A stretch of 64,000 bases of DNA from Agromyces sp. H66 (GTDB lineage Bacteria; Actinomycetota; Actinomycetes; Actinomycetales; Microbacteriaceae): contig NZ_SJZG01000012.1 of the NCBI RefSeq assembly GCF_004959775.1, forward strand, positions 23,582-87,581. The letters run 5' to 3'. The translations under genes and the position numbers were made by a program. Under the pieces are notes generated by a model. That model saw nothing but the letters and a program-made list of their open reading frames with translations. It was not told the origin of the DNA and did not search any database. Position 1 is the first letter of the stretch, and the number at the start of each line of letters is the position of its first letter. This document shows positions 42,553-50,924 of this stretch, one piece after another.

Positions 42553-42951
42553 ATGATCGTGGACCCGAGCGCGGACGACCGACTCGACCGCGCCTTCATG
42601 GCCTTGGCCGACCCGGTGCGGCGGGGCATCATCGCCCGCCTGAGCCGCGGACCTGCCACGGTCAACGAACTCGCCGAACCCTTCGAGATCACCAAGCAGG
42701 CCGTCTCGAAGCACATCCAGGTGCTCGAGCAGGCGGGGCTCGTCACGCGCACGCGCGACGCGCAACGTCGTCCGGTTCACCTGGACGCCGCGCAGCTCGA
42801 GGCCCTCACCGCGTGGATCGACCGCTACCGGCTGATCCACGAGCAGCAGTTCCGCGCATTGGACGCGCTGCTCGCCACCGACCGCGGCACCAACGCCGCG
42901 ACATCCGATGCCGGACCGAAGCCCGGCGCCACACAGGAGAACCCATCATGA
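42553..42951 (+). CDS. ArsR family winged-helix regulator
   Basis: 132 residues. ALADPVRRGIIARLSRGPATVNELAEPFEITKQAVSKHIQVLEQAGLVTR is the complete ArsR winged-helix (split here as the recognition segment ITKQAVSKHIQVLEQAG). No metal-binding Cys pair is visible. AAAGGTGA precedes ATG 42553. The stop overlaps the SRPBCC start (ATGA). This ArsR/SRPBCC pairing is widespread; the regulator represses its own operon, probably at 42508-42525. Confidence 0.9.
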   Translation: MIVDPSADDRLDRAFMALADPVRRGIIARLSRGPATVNELAEPFEITKQAVSKHIQVLEQAGLVTRTRDAQRRPVHLDAAQLEALTAWIDRYRLIHEQQFRALDALLATDRGTNAATSDAGPKPGATQENPS

Positions 42952-43430
42952 CCACCACCACCAACCCCGTCACCATCACCGCCCCCGAGGGGCTGCCGTT
43001 CATCGAGATCGAGCGCGAGTTCGACGCGCCCGTGGCCGCGGTGTTCAACGCGCACCGCGACCCCGAGCTCGTGAAGCAGTGGCTCGGGCCGAACGGCTAC
43101 GAGATGGCCGTCGACCGCTGGGACTTCGTGAGCCACGGCGACTACCGCTACGTGCACACGAATCCCGACGGCGAGGCGTACGCGTTCAACGGCACGTTCC
43201 ACACCGTGCGCGAGAACGAGCTGGTGATCCAGACCTTCGAGTTCGAGGGCTTCCCCGACGTCGTGAGCAACGAGACGCTGACCTTCGAAGACCTCGGCGA
43301 CGGGCGCACCCGCGTCCGCATCCACAGCGTGTACCCGAGCGTCGAGAGCCGCGACGGCATGGTGCAGAGCAACATGGAGCAGGGCATGCGCGAGGGTTAC
43401 CAGCGACTCGACCAGGTGCTCGGCGCCTGA
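42948..43430 (+). CDS. SRPBCC (AHSA1-like) domain protein
   Basis: 160 residues, START-like ligand-binding fold: IEIEREFDAPVAAVFNAHRDPELVKQWLGP at the start and the long C-terminal helix MEQGMREGYQRLDQVL. Similar to AHSA1-type proteins that usually follow an ArsR gene. Binds a hydrophobic small molecule; the ligand is unknown. GGAGAA ribosome-binding site inside the end of the arsR gene. Confidence 0.9.
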   Translation: MTTTTNPVTITAPEGLPFIEIEREFDAPVAAVFNAHRDPELVKQWLGPNGYEMAVDRWDFVSHGDYRYVHTNPDGEAYAFNGTFHTVRENELVIQTFEFEGFPDVVSNETLTFEDLGDGRTRVRIHSVYPSVESRDGMVQSNMEQGMREGYQRLDQVLGA

Positions 43431-43462
43431 GCCGCCGGCCTCCACGAAGGGAGCACACCATC

Positions 43463-43903
43463 ATGGACTGGACCCTCGAGGTCGTCATCGTGCCGGTCGG
43501 CGACATCGACCGCGCCGTCGAGTTCTACCGTGACCGCGTCGGGTTCGACCTCGACCACGACACCGTCATGGGCGACCAGCGGTTCGTGCAGCTCACGCCG
43601 CGGGGCTCGGGCTGCTCGATCGTCATCGGCACCCTGCCCGCGCAGAACGAGATGGCGCCCGGGTCGCTGAAGGGCGTGCAGCTCGTCGTCGCCGACGCCG
43701 AGGCGGCGCGTGCCGAGCTGGTGTCGCGTGGCGTCGACTGCGGCGAGATCCAGGTGATCGACCCGCGCGACGGCGGCACGTTCTTCGGCTTCTCCGACCC
43801 CGACGGCAACTCGTGGGCGGTGCAGCAGATCAGGGCGCGGGCGGAGCATCCGCTCATCCCCGTCGACGCCCGCCAGCGGTTCGGCGCCGAGCAGGAGGCC
43901 TGA
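43463..43903 (+). CDS. VOC family (glyoxalase/bleomycin-resistance-like) protein
   Basis: 146 residues, two beta-alpha-beta-beta-beta modules: VIVPVGDIDRAVEFYRDRVGFDLDHD and GVQLVVADAEAARAELVSRGVDCGE, ending FFGFSDPDGNSWAVQQ. The family holds metal-dependent dioxygenases, isomerases and drug-binding proteins. Third gene of the ArsR operon, 32 bp after the SRPBCC gene. Function not determined. Confidence 0.9.
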   Translation: MDWTLEVVIVPVGDIDRAVEFYRDRVGFDLDHDTVMGDQRFVQLTPRGSGCSIVIGTLPAQNEMAPGSLKGVQLVVADAEAARAELVSRGVDCGEIQVIDPRDGGTFFGFSDPDGNSWAVQQIRARAEHPLIPVDARQRFGAEQEA

Positions 43904-43919
43904 CCCGACCAGCTCGCGC

Positions 43920-43971
43920 AGGAGAATGGGCGCCATCCCCACCTCACGGGCGGGATGGCGCCCATTCTCCT
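43920..43971. terminator. Strong terminator after the ArsR operon
   Basis: Perfect 20-bp arms (43920-43939, 43952-43971) and a 12-nt loop, 17 bp after the VOC stop. Confidence 0.88.
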
Positions 43972-44051
43972 TCACGAGCTCAGGCCTGACACCCCATGGG
44001 GGCATTGCATCGTGCCGCCACGACGGCGATCATGATGCAGGGGGTTGAAGC

Positions 44052-44654
44052 ATGGGGAGGCAGGCGAAGGCGACCTGGATCGGCGAGCACGGGGGTGCTG
44101 CCGTGACGCTGCACCTGGAGTCGGCGGGGTTGCACATATCCGGTGAGCGACGGGCGCGCGTCCCGCGCACGTCATGGCGGCACGTGCAGGCGGCCGACGG
44201 GATCATGTCGTTCGAGGCCGACGGGAACACCTATCGGTTCCGTCTCGGCCGTGCGGCGTCCGAGTGGGCCGACGCGCTCACCACGCCGCCGCCGTCGCTC
44301 GCCGAGAAACTCGGCGTGACGCCCGGAACGAGCGTCGCGGTTCGCGGCGAGTTGCCCCTGCCCGAGCTCGAGGAGGCGCTGGCGGATGCCCCGCGCGCGA
44401 CGCCGTGGGAGGCGGAGCTCATCGTCGTGGTCGCGCGCAGCGACGCCGAGCTCAGGATGCTTCCCGTGTGGTTCCGGGAATGCGGCATCGCGACGCATGT
44501 CTGGATCGTGCACGGCAAGGGCCGGGGATCGACCGCCCCCGGCGACGGCGCCGTGCGCGACGTGCTGCGCGCGGCCGGATGGCGCGACACCAAGGCGAGC
44601 GCGGTGGGCGACGCGTGGTCGGCGACACGGTACTCGCCGATCAGGGCATCATGA
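44052..44654 (+). CDS. DUF3052-like protein with N-terminal PH-like region
   Basis: 200 residues. The N-terminal part (WIGEHGGAAVTLHLESAGLHISGE, ADGIMSFEADGNTYRFRLG) looks like a small beta-barrel. The C-terminal half starts KLGVTPGTSVAVRGELPLPELE and ends AAGWRDTKASAVGDAWSATRYS, the pattern of actinobacterial DUF3052. Function unknown. No clear ribosome-binding site; the next gene starts 5 bp after its stop. Confidence 0.65.
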   Translation: MGRQAKATWIGEHGGAAVTLHLESAGLHISGERRARVPRTSWRHVQAADGIMSFEADGNTYRFRLGRAASEWADALTTPPPSLAEKLGVTPGTSVAVRGELPLPELEEALADAPRATPWEAELIVVVARSDAELRMLPVWFRECGIATHVWIVHGKGRGSTAPGDGAVRDVLRAAGWRDTKASAVGDAWSATRYSPIRAS

Positions 44655-44658
44655 TGGG

Positions 44659-45525
44659 ATGACCACGTCGCCCGGGATCCTCCGCTACACCGCGTTCGCC
44701 GACCACCCCGAGGGCGGGAATCCCGCCGGCGTCGTGCTCGACGCCGCCACGCTCGACGACGCGGCCATGCAGCGCATCGCCGCCGAGGTGGACTACGCCG
44801 AGACGGCGTTCATCACGGGGGAGTCGGACGGCGCCCGTGTCGTGCGCTACTTCTCGCCCGTCGCCGAGGTGCCGTTCTGCGGCCACGCCACGGTGGCCAC
44901 CGCCGTCGCGATCGCCGAGCGCGAGGGGCCCAGCACGATCCGGTTCGCCACGCCCGTCGGCGAGGTCGCCATCGAGACGAGCGAGGTCGACGGCGCGCTG
45001 CGGGCCGCCTTCACGAGCGTCGAGCCCGAGACCGCGCCCCTGCCCGACGAGGTGCTCGAGTCGCTGCTCGATCTCTTCGGCATCACGCGCGACGACCTCG
45101 ACGAGCGCCACCCGCCGCTCCTCGCCTACGCGGGCAACCGGCACCCCGTGCTCGTGTTGCGCGACGCCGGCGTCTTCGACGGCTTCGACTTCGATCCGGC
45201 GGCGGCTCGCGTGCTCATGGATGCGCAGGGCTGGCCCGCGACGATCATCGTGCTGCACCGGCTTCCGGATGCCGCGGACGGCGGCCTGCGGTTCGAGGCG
45301 CGCAACCCCTTCCCCGTCGGGCGCATCACCGAGGATCCGGCGACGGGCGCCGCGGCGGCCGCCACCGGGGCGTACCTGCGCGCGCTCGGCGCCGTGACGC
45401 CGCCGGCGCGCGTGCTGATCGAGCAGGGCCGTCACATCGGCCGTCCCAGCGAGCTCGTGGTCGACATCCCCGAGCGCGGGGGCATCGTCGTGAGCGGCCG
45501 AGCCGTGCCGATCCCCGCGGACTGA
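44659..45525 (+). CDS. PhzF family isomerase/epimerase
   Basis: 288 residues. YTAFADHPEGGNPAGVVLD, the catalytic-Glu block VDYAETAFI, FSPVAEVPFCGHATVATA and EDPATGAAAAATGAYLRAL are family signatures; these motifs line the active site between two diaminopimelate-epimerase-like halves. PhzF acts in phenazine synthesis, but most homologues have unknown roles and no other phenazine gene is near. CATCAT lies 6 nt before the ATG. Confidence 0.9.
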   Translation: MTTSPGILRYTAFADHPEGGNPAGVVLDAATLDDAAMQRIAAEVDYAETAFITGESDGARVVRYFSPVAEVPFCGHATVATAVAIAEREGPSTIRFATPVGEVAIETSEVDGALRAAFTSVEPETAPLPDEVLESLLDLFGITRDDLDERHPPLLAYAGNRHPVLVLRDAGVFDGFDFDPAAARVLMDAQGWPATIIVLHRLPDAADGGLRFEARNPFPVGRITEDPATGAAAAATGAYLRALGAVTPPARVLIEQGRHIGRPSELVVDIPERGGIVVSGRAVPIPAD

Positions 45526-45546
45526 GGGGCGACTAGGCTCGAAGCC

Positions 45547-46536
45547 ATGCAGACCCGCACCCTCGGACGTACCGGCCGCACCGTCTCGGTCATCGGACTC
45601 GGCACCTGGCAGCTCGGCGCCGACTGGGGCGACGTCGACGAGGCCGACGCGCTCGCCGTGCTCGATGCCGCCAACGACGCCGGCGTCACGTTCTTCGACA
45701 CCGCCGACGTGTACGGCGACGGCCGCAGCGAGTCGCTCATCGGTCGCTGGCTGCGCGAGCACCCCGACTCGGGCGTGACGGTGGCCACGAAGATGGGCCG
45801 TCGGATGCCGCAGGAGCACGAGAACTACTCGATGGAGCACTTCCGCGCCTGGACCGATCGCTCACGCGCGAACCTCGGCGTCGACACGCTCGACCTCGTG
45901 CAGTTGCACTGCCCGCCGACGTCCGTCTACTCCGACGATCGCGTGTACGACGCACTCGACACGCTGGTCGACGAGGGCGCGATCTCGGCCTACGGCGTCA
46001 GCGTCGAGAAGGTCGAGGAGGCGCTCACGGCGATCGCCCGGCCGAACGTGGCGAGCGTGCAGATCATCCTCAACGCGTTCCGGCTGAAGCCGCTCGACGA
46101 GGTGCTTCCGGCAGCCCGCGCCGCCGGGGTGGGCATCATCGCGCGCGTGCCGCTGGCGAGCGGGCTGCTCTCGGGCCGCTACACGCTCGACACGAAGTTC
46201 GCCGCGAACGACCACCGCAGCTTCAACCGGCACGGCGAATCGTTCGACGTGGGCGAGACGTTCTCGGGCGTCGACTACGAGACCGGCGTGGGCGCCGCGG
46301 CCGAGTTCTCCGAGCTCGCCCGCGCCGCCGCCCCCGACGCGACGCCGGCCCAGGTCGCGCTGGCGTGGATCACCGCGCAGCCGGGCGTGAGCTCGGTCAT
46401 CCCGGGCGCCCGAAGCCCCGAACAGGCGCGTGCGAACGCGGCGGCCGGCTCGCTCGAGTTGCCCGAGGGCTTCGAGGCATCCGTTCGCGAACTCTACGAC
46501 CGCGAGATCCGCGCCCAGGTCCACGACCGCTGGTAG
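45547..46536 (+). CDS. Aldo/keto reductase
   Basis: 329 residues, TIM barrel. Catalytic residues visible: Asp and Tyr in FFDTADVYGDGRSE, Lys in VATKMGRR, and His in LVQLHCPP. NADPH-binding C-terminus SSVIPGARSPEQARANA. It reduces aldehydes or ketones; it resembles the group of YajO/L-glyceraldehyde-reductase-like AKRs. ATG 45547 lies 7 nt after TAGGCT (45534-45539), a leaderless arrangement. Ends at the long inverted repeat. Confidence 0.92.
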   Translation: MQTRTLGRTGRTVSVIGLGTWQLGADWGDVDEADALAVLDAANDAGVTFFDTADVYGDGRSESLIGRWLREHPDSGVTVATKMGRRMPQEHENYSMEHFRAWTDRSRANLGVDTLDLVQLHCPPTSVYSDDRVYDALDTLVDEGAISAYGVSVEKVEEALTAIARPNVASVQIILNAFRLKPLDEVLPAARAAGVGIIARVPLASGLLSGRYTLDTKFAANDHRSFNRHGESFDVGETFSGVDYETGVGAAAEFSELARAAAPDATPAQVALAWITAQPGVSSVIPGARSPEQARANAAAGSLELPEGFEASVRELYDREIRAQVHDRW

Positions 46537-46574
46537 CCCGCGGGCCGGGCCCCCGGCGCCCCTCCTGTTCGAAA

Positions 46575-46644
46575 CTGCGGATATACGATCCGGCGCGCCG
46601 CCATGGTGGCCCGAGCGGCGGCGCGCCGGATCGTATATCCGCAG
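46575..46644. repeat. Perfect 28-bp inverted repeat (hairpin element) between convergent genes
   Basis: Arms 46575-46602 and 46617-46644 are perfectly complementary, with a 14-nt loop. The arm begins CTGCGGATATACGATCC and ends GCGCGCCGCC. Position 38 bp after the aldo/keto reductase stop and 17 bp after the phosphoketolase stop fits a bidirectional terminator, but it is much longer than the others here and may be a REP/MITE-type element. Confidence 0.8.
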
Positions 46645-46660
46645 AAGGGGACGCGAACGG

Positions 46661-49105
46661 TCAACCCGCGGCGCCCCGGAACTCCCACCCCGTGATCCAC
46701 TCGGGGTCCTCGCCGTGCTCGTAGGCGTGGCCGCGCGCCGCCGACCGCGCGGCGTGCCACTCGTCTGCGATCTCCGCCACCCCGGGCTCGCCCGCGAGGC
46801 CGGGCACGCGGCGCACGACGTCGAGGGCCAGCCGGTACCGGTCGAGGTCATTCAGGTGCACCATGTCGAACGGCGTCGTCGTGGTGCCCCGCTCGATGAA
46901 GCCGCGTACGTGCAGGTTCTCGTGGTTGGTGCGGCGGTACGCGAGCTGGTGGATGAGCGACGGGTACCCGTGGAACGCGAAGATGACCGGCGAGTTCCGC
47001 GTGAAGATCGCGTCGAACTCGCGGTCGGGCAGGCCGTGCGGGTGCTGCCCGGGGTCCTGCAGGCGCATGAGGTCGACGACGTTCACGACGCGCACCGCGA
47101 GCCCGGGCAGTCGGTCGCGCAGCAGCTGGGCGGCCGCGATCGTTTCGATCGTCGGCACGTCGCCGGCGCACGCGAGCACCACGTCGGGCACGGATGCCGC
47201 GGGCTCGTCGGCGTCGAAGCCCGGCTCGTTGCCCGCCCACGCCCACACCCCGAGCCCGGCCGTCACGTGCGCCTCGGCCTCCTCGGCCGACAGCCATTGC
47301 GGCTGCGGCTGCTTGCCCGCGACGATGACGTTCACCCGGTTCATCGTGCCGAACGCGTGCCGCGCGACCGAGAGCAGCGTGTTCGCGTCGGGCGGCAGGT
47401 AGACCCGCACGACCTCGGCCTGCTTGTTGACGACGACGTTCAGGAACCCGGGATCCTGGTGCGAGAAGCCGTTGTGGTCCTGCCGCCACACGTGCGATGA
47501 CAGCAGGTAGTTGAGCGACGCCACGTCGCCGCGCCACGGCACCTCGTTCGCCGCCTCCAGCCACTTGGCGTGCTGGTTGAACATCGAGTCGTTGATGTGG
47601 ATGAACGCCTCGTAGCTCGTGATGAGCCCGTGCCGCCCGGTGAGCAGGTACCCCTCGAGCAGCCCCTGCATGAGGTTCTCGCTGAGCGCCTCGATCACCC
47701 GTCCCGACCGGGCGAGGTGCTCGTCGAGCGGATGCAGCTCGGCGGCCCACGCCCGGTCGGTGACCTCGAACACCGCGCCCAGCCGGTTGGAGAGCACCTC
47801 GTCGGGACCGAAGAGCCGCACGTCGTCGGGGTTGGTGCGCATGAGTTCGGCGAACCATTCGCCGAACACCTCCGTCGCCTTGCCGTCGGCGCCGCGCCCG
47901 TCGGCGCGGACCTCGACCGCGAACGGCTCGGTGCCGGGCAGCGCGAGCGGTCGTACCACGCCGCCGTTCGCGATCGGCGTCCCGCTCATCCGCAGGTCTC
48001 CGCGCGGGCGCAGGGCATCGAGCCCGGGAATCGGGCGGCCGTCGTCGTCGAAGAGCTCCTCGGGTCGGTACGAGCGCAGCCACGCCTCGAGCATCGCGAG
48101 GTGCTCGGGGTCGTCACGCACGCCGGCGAGCGGAACCTGGTGCGAGTGGAACGTGCCCTCGACCTGCACGCCGTCGACCACGCCGGGACCGGTCCAGCCC
48201 TTGGGCGTGCGCAGCACGATCGCCGGCCAGCGGGGCGGCCGCTCGTCGAAGGCGCCGGCTGCGGCATCCGCCCGGATGTCGGCGAGGCGCTCGACGGCGA
48301 CGTCGATCGCGTCGGCCATGCGCGCGTGCACGGCCAGGTGGTCCTCGCCGTCGAATCCGCCCGTGACGAGGAGCGGCTCGTAGCCGTTGCCGCGGAGGAA
48401 CTCGACGAGCTCCGACTCGGGGATGCGCGCGAGCAGGGTCGGGTTGGCGATCTTGTAGCCGTTGAGGTGCAGGATCGGCAGCACCGCGCCGTCGGTGGCG
48501 GGGTTCAGGAACGCGTGCGCGCGCCAACTGGCGGCCAGCGCACCGGTCTCGGCCTCGCCGTCGCCGATGACGCAGGCGACCACGAGGCCGGGGCGGTCGA
48601 GCGCGGCGCCGTAGGCGTGCATGAGCGAGTAGCCGAGCTCGCCGCCCTCGTTGATCGACCCGGGCGTCTCGGGTGCCGCGTGCGACGGGATGCCGCCGGG
48701 GAACGAGAACTGGCGGAACAGCCGCCGCATGCCCTCACGGTCGGCCGTGACGGCCGGGAACAGCTCGGAGTAGGTGCCGTCGAGCCACGTGTTGGCCACC
48801 ATGGCGGGTCCGCCGTGTCCGGGGCCGCAGACGTAGATCGCGGGCGTGCCGCGTTCGACGATCGCCCGGTTGAGGTGCGCGTAGACGAGGTTGAGCCCCG
48901 GGGAGGTGCCCCAGTGGCCGAGGAGGCGCGGCTTGATGTGCTCGGGCTCGAGCGGATCGTCGAGCAGCGGGTTGTCCATCAGGTAGATCTGCCCGACGCT
49001 CAGGAAGTTCGCGGCCCGCCACCACGCGTCGACCACCTCGAGGGCGACGGATGCCGCCGCGCCGCCGGTCTCGGATTCCCCACGCTGCCCGCCCGCGCCT
49101 GCCAT
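46661..49105 (-). CDS. xfp: Phosphoketolase (xylulose-5-phosphate/fructose-6-phosphate type)
   Basis: 814 residues, the usual size. TPP-binding [10 protein letters not shown] with [26 protein letters not shown]-type blocks replaced by [39 protein letters not shown] and SHQDPGF are phosphoketolase hallmarks. It splits a ketose phosphate with phosphate to acetyl phosphate and an aldose phosphate. I place the start at ATG 49105, preceded by GGGGG; the ATG at 49132 lies too close to the -10 TAGGCT (49136-49141). No acetate kinase gene is adjacent. Confidence 0.95.
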   Translation of the reverse strand: MAGAGGQRGESETGGAAASVALEVVDAWWRAANFLSVGQIYLMDNPLLDDPLEPEHIKPRLLGHWGTSPGLNLVYAHLNRAIVERGTPAIYVCGPGHGGPAMVANTWLDGTYSELFPAVTADREGMRRLFRQFSFPGGIPSHAAPETPGSINEGGELGYSLMHAYGAALDRPGLVVACVIGDGEAETGALAASWRAHAFLNPATDGAVLPILHLNGYKIANPTLLARIPESELVEFLRGNGYEPLLVTGGFDGEDHLAVHARMADAIDVAVERLADIRADAAAGAFDERPPRWPAIVLRTPKGWTGPGVVDGVQVEGTFHSHQVPLAGVRDDPEHLAMLEAWLRSYRPEELFDDDGRPIPGLDALRPRGDLRMSGTPIANGGVVRPLALPGTEPFAVEVRADGRGADGKATEVFGEWFAELMRTNPDDVRLFGPDEVLSNRLGAVFEVTDRAWAAELHPLDEHLARSGRVIEALSENLMQGLLEGYLLTGRHGLITSYEAFIHINDSMFNQHAKWLEAANEVPWRGDVASLNYLLSSHVWRQDHNGFSHQDPGFLNVVVNKQAEVVRVYLPPDANTLLSVARHAFGTMNRVNVIVAGKQPQPQWLSAEEAEAHVTAGLGVWAWAGNEPGFDADEPAASVPDVVLACAGDVPTIETIAAAQLLRDRLPGLAVRVVNVVDLMRLQDPGQHPHGLPDREFDAIFTRNSPVIFAFHGYPSLIHQLAYRRTNHENLHVRGFIERGTTTTPFDMVHLNDLDRYRLALDVVRRVPGLAGEPGVAEIADEWHAARSAARGHAYEHGEDPEWITGWEFRGAAG

Positions 49106-49183
49106 GTCATCCCCCGTCCGACTCGGCTGCATCCGAGCCTAGGTCGGGAACGCCGCCGCGGCCAGCGCCGCCCGCACGCGGGG

Positions 49184-49241
49184 TAGGGTCGAGGCGATGA
49201 CCGACGCGCCCCTCCGACCCGTGGCCGGTCCGCACGCATGA
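49184..49241 (+). promoter_or_regulatory. Leaderless 14-codon upstream ORF coupled to the AEC transporter
   Basis: TAGGGT (49184-49189) is followed 7 nt later by ATG 49197. This opens a frame MTDAPLRPVAGPHA whose TGA (49239-49241) overlaps the ATG of the transporter (49238) as ATGA. The transporter ATG itself has no purine-rich ribosome-binding site, so translation of this short ORF probably delivers ribosomes to it. Confidence 0.5.
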
Positions 49242-50158
49242 CGCAGGTCTTCACCGGGTTCGCCGTCATCGCACTCGCCGTCGTCGTGGGCTACGTGACC
49301 GGGCGCACCGGCGTCCTTGGCCCGGGCGCCCGCCAGGTGCTCGCGCTGCTGGCCTTCAACGTGCTCGGCCCGTTCCTGCTGTTCTCGGTGCTCGCGACCG
49401 CCGACGTCCGCGCGCTGTTCTCGGCACTGCTGCCGGTGTCGGCCATCGCGGCCATGGCGATGATGCTCGTGTTCGCGACCGTGTCGCTCCTCGTCTGGCG
49501 GCGCACGGTCGCGCACACCGTCGTCGGCTCGCTCGCGTCGGGCTACGTCAACGGCAACAACATCGGCATCCCCATCGCGGCCTACATGCTCGGCGACGCC
49601 GCCTACGCCGCCCCGGTGCTCCTGCTGCAGCTGCTCGTCTTCGCGCCGACCGCGCTCGCGGTGCTCGGCGCCCGGGTCGAGGGACGCACCTCGGTGCGGG
49701 ACATCCTGCGCTCGACCTTCACGAACCCGATCATCATCGGCTCGCTGGCGGGCGTCGTCGTCGCCGTGTCGGGGCTCGAACTGCCGGCGATCGTGCTCGA
49801 GCCGGTCGAGCTGATCGGCCACGCCGCCGTGCCCGTCATGCTCATCGCCTACGGCATGTCGTTGCACGGCCAGCGCCTCCTCGAGCCCGGCAGCGGTCGC
49901 CGCGACGTGCTGCTCGCCACCACGCTGCAGCTGGTCGCGATGCCGGTCACGGCGTGGGCGCTCGGCCGCTTCGCCTTCGGCCTCGACGGGGTCGAGCTGT
50001 ACGCCGTCACGGTGCTGGCCGCCCTGCCCACCGCGCAGAACGTCTTCAACTTCGCGCAGCGCTACGAGACGGCAGAGCTCGTCGCGCGCGACACCGTGTT
50101 CCTCACCACCATGGGATCGGTCCCGGTGCTCCTCGCAGTGGCGCTGCTGCTCGGCTGA
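49238..50158 (+). CDS. AEC (auxin efflux carrier) family transporter
   Basis: 306 residues, about ten membrane helices in two inverted halves. Pattern includes GYVTGRTGVLGPGARQVLALLAFNVLGPFLLF, GYVNGNNIGIPIAAYMLGD and LAALPTAQNVFNFAQRY. Bacterial members transport organic acids such as malate or malonate. The start lacks a ribosome-binding site and overlaps the preceding short ORF. Substrate not predictable. Confidence 0.9.
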   Translation: MTQVFTGFAVIALAVVVGYVTGRTGVLGPGARQVLALLAFNVLGPFLLFSVLATADVRALFSALLPVSAIAAMAMMLVFATVSLLVWRRTVAHTVVGSLASGYVNGNNIGIPIAAYMLGDAAYAAPVLLLQLLVFAPTALAVLGARVEGRTSVRDILRSTFTNPIIIGSLAGVVVAVSGLELPAIVLEPVELIGHAAVPVMLIAYGMSLHGQRLLEPGSGRRDVLLATTLQLVAMPVTAWALGRFAFGLDGVELYAVTVLAALPTAQNVFNFAQRYETAELVARDTVFLTTMGSVPVLLAVALLLG

Positions 50159-50196
50159 GAGGTCGCGGCAAGATGGTCGCGAGCGAAGGAGACCGC

Positions 50197-50922
50197 ATGC
50201 CGTTCCGCACCGACGACGGGGGAGACCTCGAGGAGCTCGTGCTCGCGCAGCGACCCGCCGACGGGTATCGCTTCCGGCTGCGCGCCGGCTTCGACTACGA
50301 GGACCCCGTGTCGGGACGACGGTACGAGGTGGGCGCCGGCCGCGCCAGCGACCTGGCGTCGGTGCCGTCGTGGCTTTGGAGCTTCATCGCGAGCTATGGA
50401 CGCCAGTCGGCGCCCGCGGTGCTGCACGACGACCGTTCCGACGCCGCCGACGCGCTCGGCGACCGCCGGGCCGCACTCGTGCAGCGGCGGGAGGACGACC
50501 GGGTGTTCCGCACCGCGCTCCGAGAGCAGCGCGTGCCGCTCCTGCGGGCCTGGCTGATGTGGGCGTGGGTGTCCGCCGATCGGGAACGCGCGCTCGGCGG
50601 GGTCGCGGGCGCGGTCTTCATGGTGCAGGCGGTGCTCGGCGCGCTGGTCGTGGTCGGGGCATCCGTCGCCGCGTTCTGGAATCCCGTCTGGCTCGCCGCC
50701 GCGCTCGTGCCCGCGCTTGCCACCGTGCCCTGGTGGCGGCTCGCGCCGCTCATGCTCCTGCTGAACTACGCCACGGGCCTGCTCGCCCCGCTCGTCGCGT
50801 TGCACCTCGTGGCGCTCGTTCCGTTCCGCCTCATCGAGGCGATCGTCGAGCTCGCGACGGGCGGCGACCCCGTCGGCGTGCTGCGTCCGACGGTGCGCCC
50901 GCCGTCGGACCGGAGCGCCTGA
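50197..50922 (+). CDS. DUF1353 domain protein with C-terminal membrane segments
   Basis: 241 residues from ATG 50197 (GAAGGAG upstream). The N-terminal half has the DUF1353 pattern FRLRAGFDYEDP, ASDLASVPSWLWSFIASYGRQSAPAVLHD, followed by three hydrophobic stretches (GAVFMVQAVLGALVVVGASVAAF, LAAALVPALATVPW, LLNYATGLLAPLVALHLVALVPF). DUF1353 domains are common in phage and bacteria and may be peptidase-like; no function is established. The membrane tail is unusual. Confidence 0.75.
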   Translation: MPFRTDDGGDLEELVLAQRPADGYRFRLRAGFDYEDPVSGRRYEVGAGRASDLASVPSWLWSFIASYGRQSAPAVLHDDRSDAADALGDRRAALVQRREDDRVFRTALREQRVPLLRAWLMWAWVSADRERALGGVAGAVFMVQAVLGALVVVGASVAAFWNPVWLAAALVPALATVPWWRLAPLMLLLNYATGLLAPLVALHLVALVPFRLIEAIVELATGGDPVGVLRPTVRPPSDRSA

Positions 50923-50924
50923 GC

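Noticed and set aside
44659..45525. Phenazine biosynthesis
   Set aside because: Only a PhzF-family protein is present; no phzA, B, D, E or G.
46575..46644. Attachment site or plasmid origin at the long inverted repeat
   Set aside because: No integrase, replication gene or iterons nearby; position between convergent stops fits a terminator or REP element.
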